Positions 63,695 to 64,000 of a DNA stretch of 64,000 bases are shown here, one piece after another. Origin of the DNA: Paguma larvata (Eukaryota; Chordata; Mammalia; Carnivora; Viverridae); contig CM057841.1 of NCBI GenBank assembly GCA_030068075.1, positions 48,029,030-48,093,029 of the forward strand, read 5' to 3'. Both the position numbers and the translations under genes were made by a program. Within the stretch, counting starts at the first letter, position 1, and each line of letters begins with the position of its first letter. A model generated the notes under the pieces. That model did no database searches. It was not told where the DNA came from and worked only from the letters and a program-made list of their open reading frames with translations.

Positions 63695-63835
63695 TCAGAA
63701 GGCATAGCGGGTCCGGATGTCCTCAAGCTTCTTGGACACCTCAGGTGGGGTTCGGTCCAGTTCTTCAGAGACATTCTTCTGTTTATTAGGCTCCATGGAG
63801 TTGAACTGCTCACAGAGGTCTCCATCTATCACATT
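63695..63835 (-). CDS. SF3B3: SF3B3 terminal coding exon
   Basis: Last exon of splicing factor 3B subunit 3 (SF3b130/SAP130), a WD40/beta-propeller scaffold of the SF3b complex of U2 snRNP, which helps recognise the branch site in the nucleus. After the acceptor TTCTTAG-type CTTAG the frame reads NVIDGDLCEQFNSMEPNKQK, then NVSEELDRTPPEVSKKLEDI and RTRYAF, stop TGA at 63697-63695. It encodes 46 residues in phase 0, matching the human C-terminus of the ~1,217-residue protein as I know it. The remaining exons lie to the right of the window. Its end faces IL34 in the same orientation. Confidence 0.96.
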   Translation of the reverse strand, partial: NVIDGDLCEQFNSMEPNKQKNVSEELDRTPPEVSKKLEDIRTRYAF

Positions 63836-64000
63836 CTAAGACATATAAGCAACAAAAAGGTTAGATGCTCACAGAAAGTGACATATGCTAAAGCAGCTGC
63901 AAGAATAGCTTTTATTCTCTCTGATATGTGAACCATTTACAGAACCAGGAACACTGGCTATTTTAACTTCATCCTTAGTAGCCTGTGTTCAGATTAGCAA
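63836..64000 (-). other. SF3B3: SF3B3 last intron (3' part)
   Basis: AT-rich intron sequence up to the acceptor CTTAG at 63840-63836. No snoRNA-like C/D box pair was seen in this short piece. Confidence 0.85.

Overview
This is mammalian nuclear DNA, almost certainly from a felid. The main evidence is more than forty copies of the tRNA-derived CAN SINE in its cat-type form: a head reading GGGGCGCCTGGGTGGCTCAG, a mid-body TCATGATCTCACGGTTCGTG, a CT-rich stretch and an AATAAACATTAAAA tail. Carnivore L1 3' ends and old MIR, L2, MER5 and L1M remnants fill much of the rest. No bacterial, viral or CRISPR feature was seen. Protein-coding sequence is only about 1.5% of the window.

Gene layout. The left end (1 to about 230, + strand) is the end of a 3'UTR with an AATAAA signal. 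From conserved human 16q22 gene order (SF3B3, IL34, MTSS2) it is probably MTSS2. About 460 bp further on, tail to tail, lies IL34 on the minus strand. Its complete coding region can be read as six coding exons between 11005 and 1165, giving a 236-residue cytokine precursor with all splice sites GT-AG. At the right end (63835 to 63695, minus strand) is the last coding exon of SF3B3, followed leftward by its 3'UTR. SF3B3, IL34 and MTSS2 keep the human order and relative orientation. The 52 kb between the IL34 start codon and SF3B3 probably holds the distal IL34 promoter and 5' non-coding exons; one candidate exon end lies at 53111.

The interval from 11 to 63 kb is mostly transposon-derived. It includes a processed DNAJC7 pseudogene (about 16178 to 18112, minus) split by a SINE, long decayed L1 blocks (18.1-20.8, 26.3-30.3, 35.5-36.8, 47.2-48.0, 57.4-60.1 kb), and one recent 5'-truncated L1 with intact target-site duplications (40184-40911). 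Between these are short stretches of unassigned sequence.

The most interesting observations: (1) the 3' tail of IL34 coding exon 4, with its splice donor, is present in three tandem copies separated by long CA/GT microsatellites; (2) the preceding acceptor is a CAG-CAG tandem at the codon for Gln81, matching the known human Q81+/Q81- isoforms; (3) an unidentified, coding-like 105-codon segment with a splice-acceptor-like start lies at 39057-38739; (4) a full RFX X-box palindrome lies in IL34 intron 1; (5) there are two exact inverted repeats and one 7-bp tandem array of TGACCTC.
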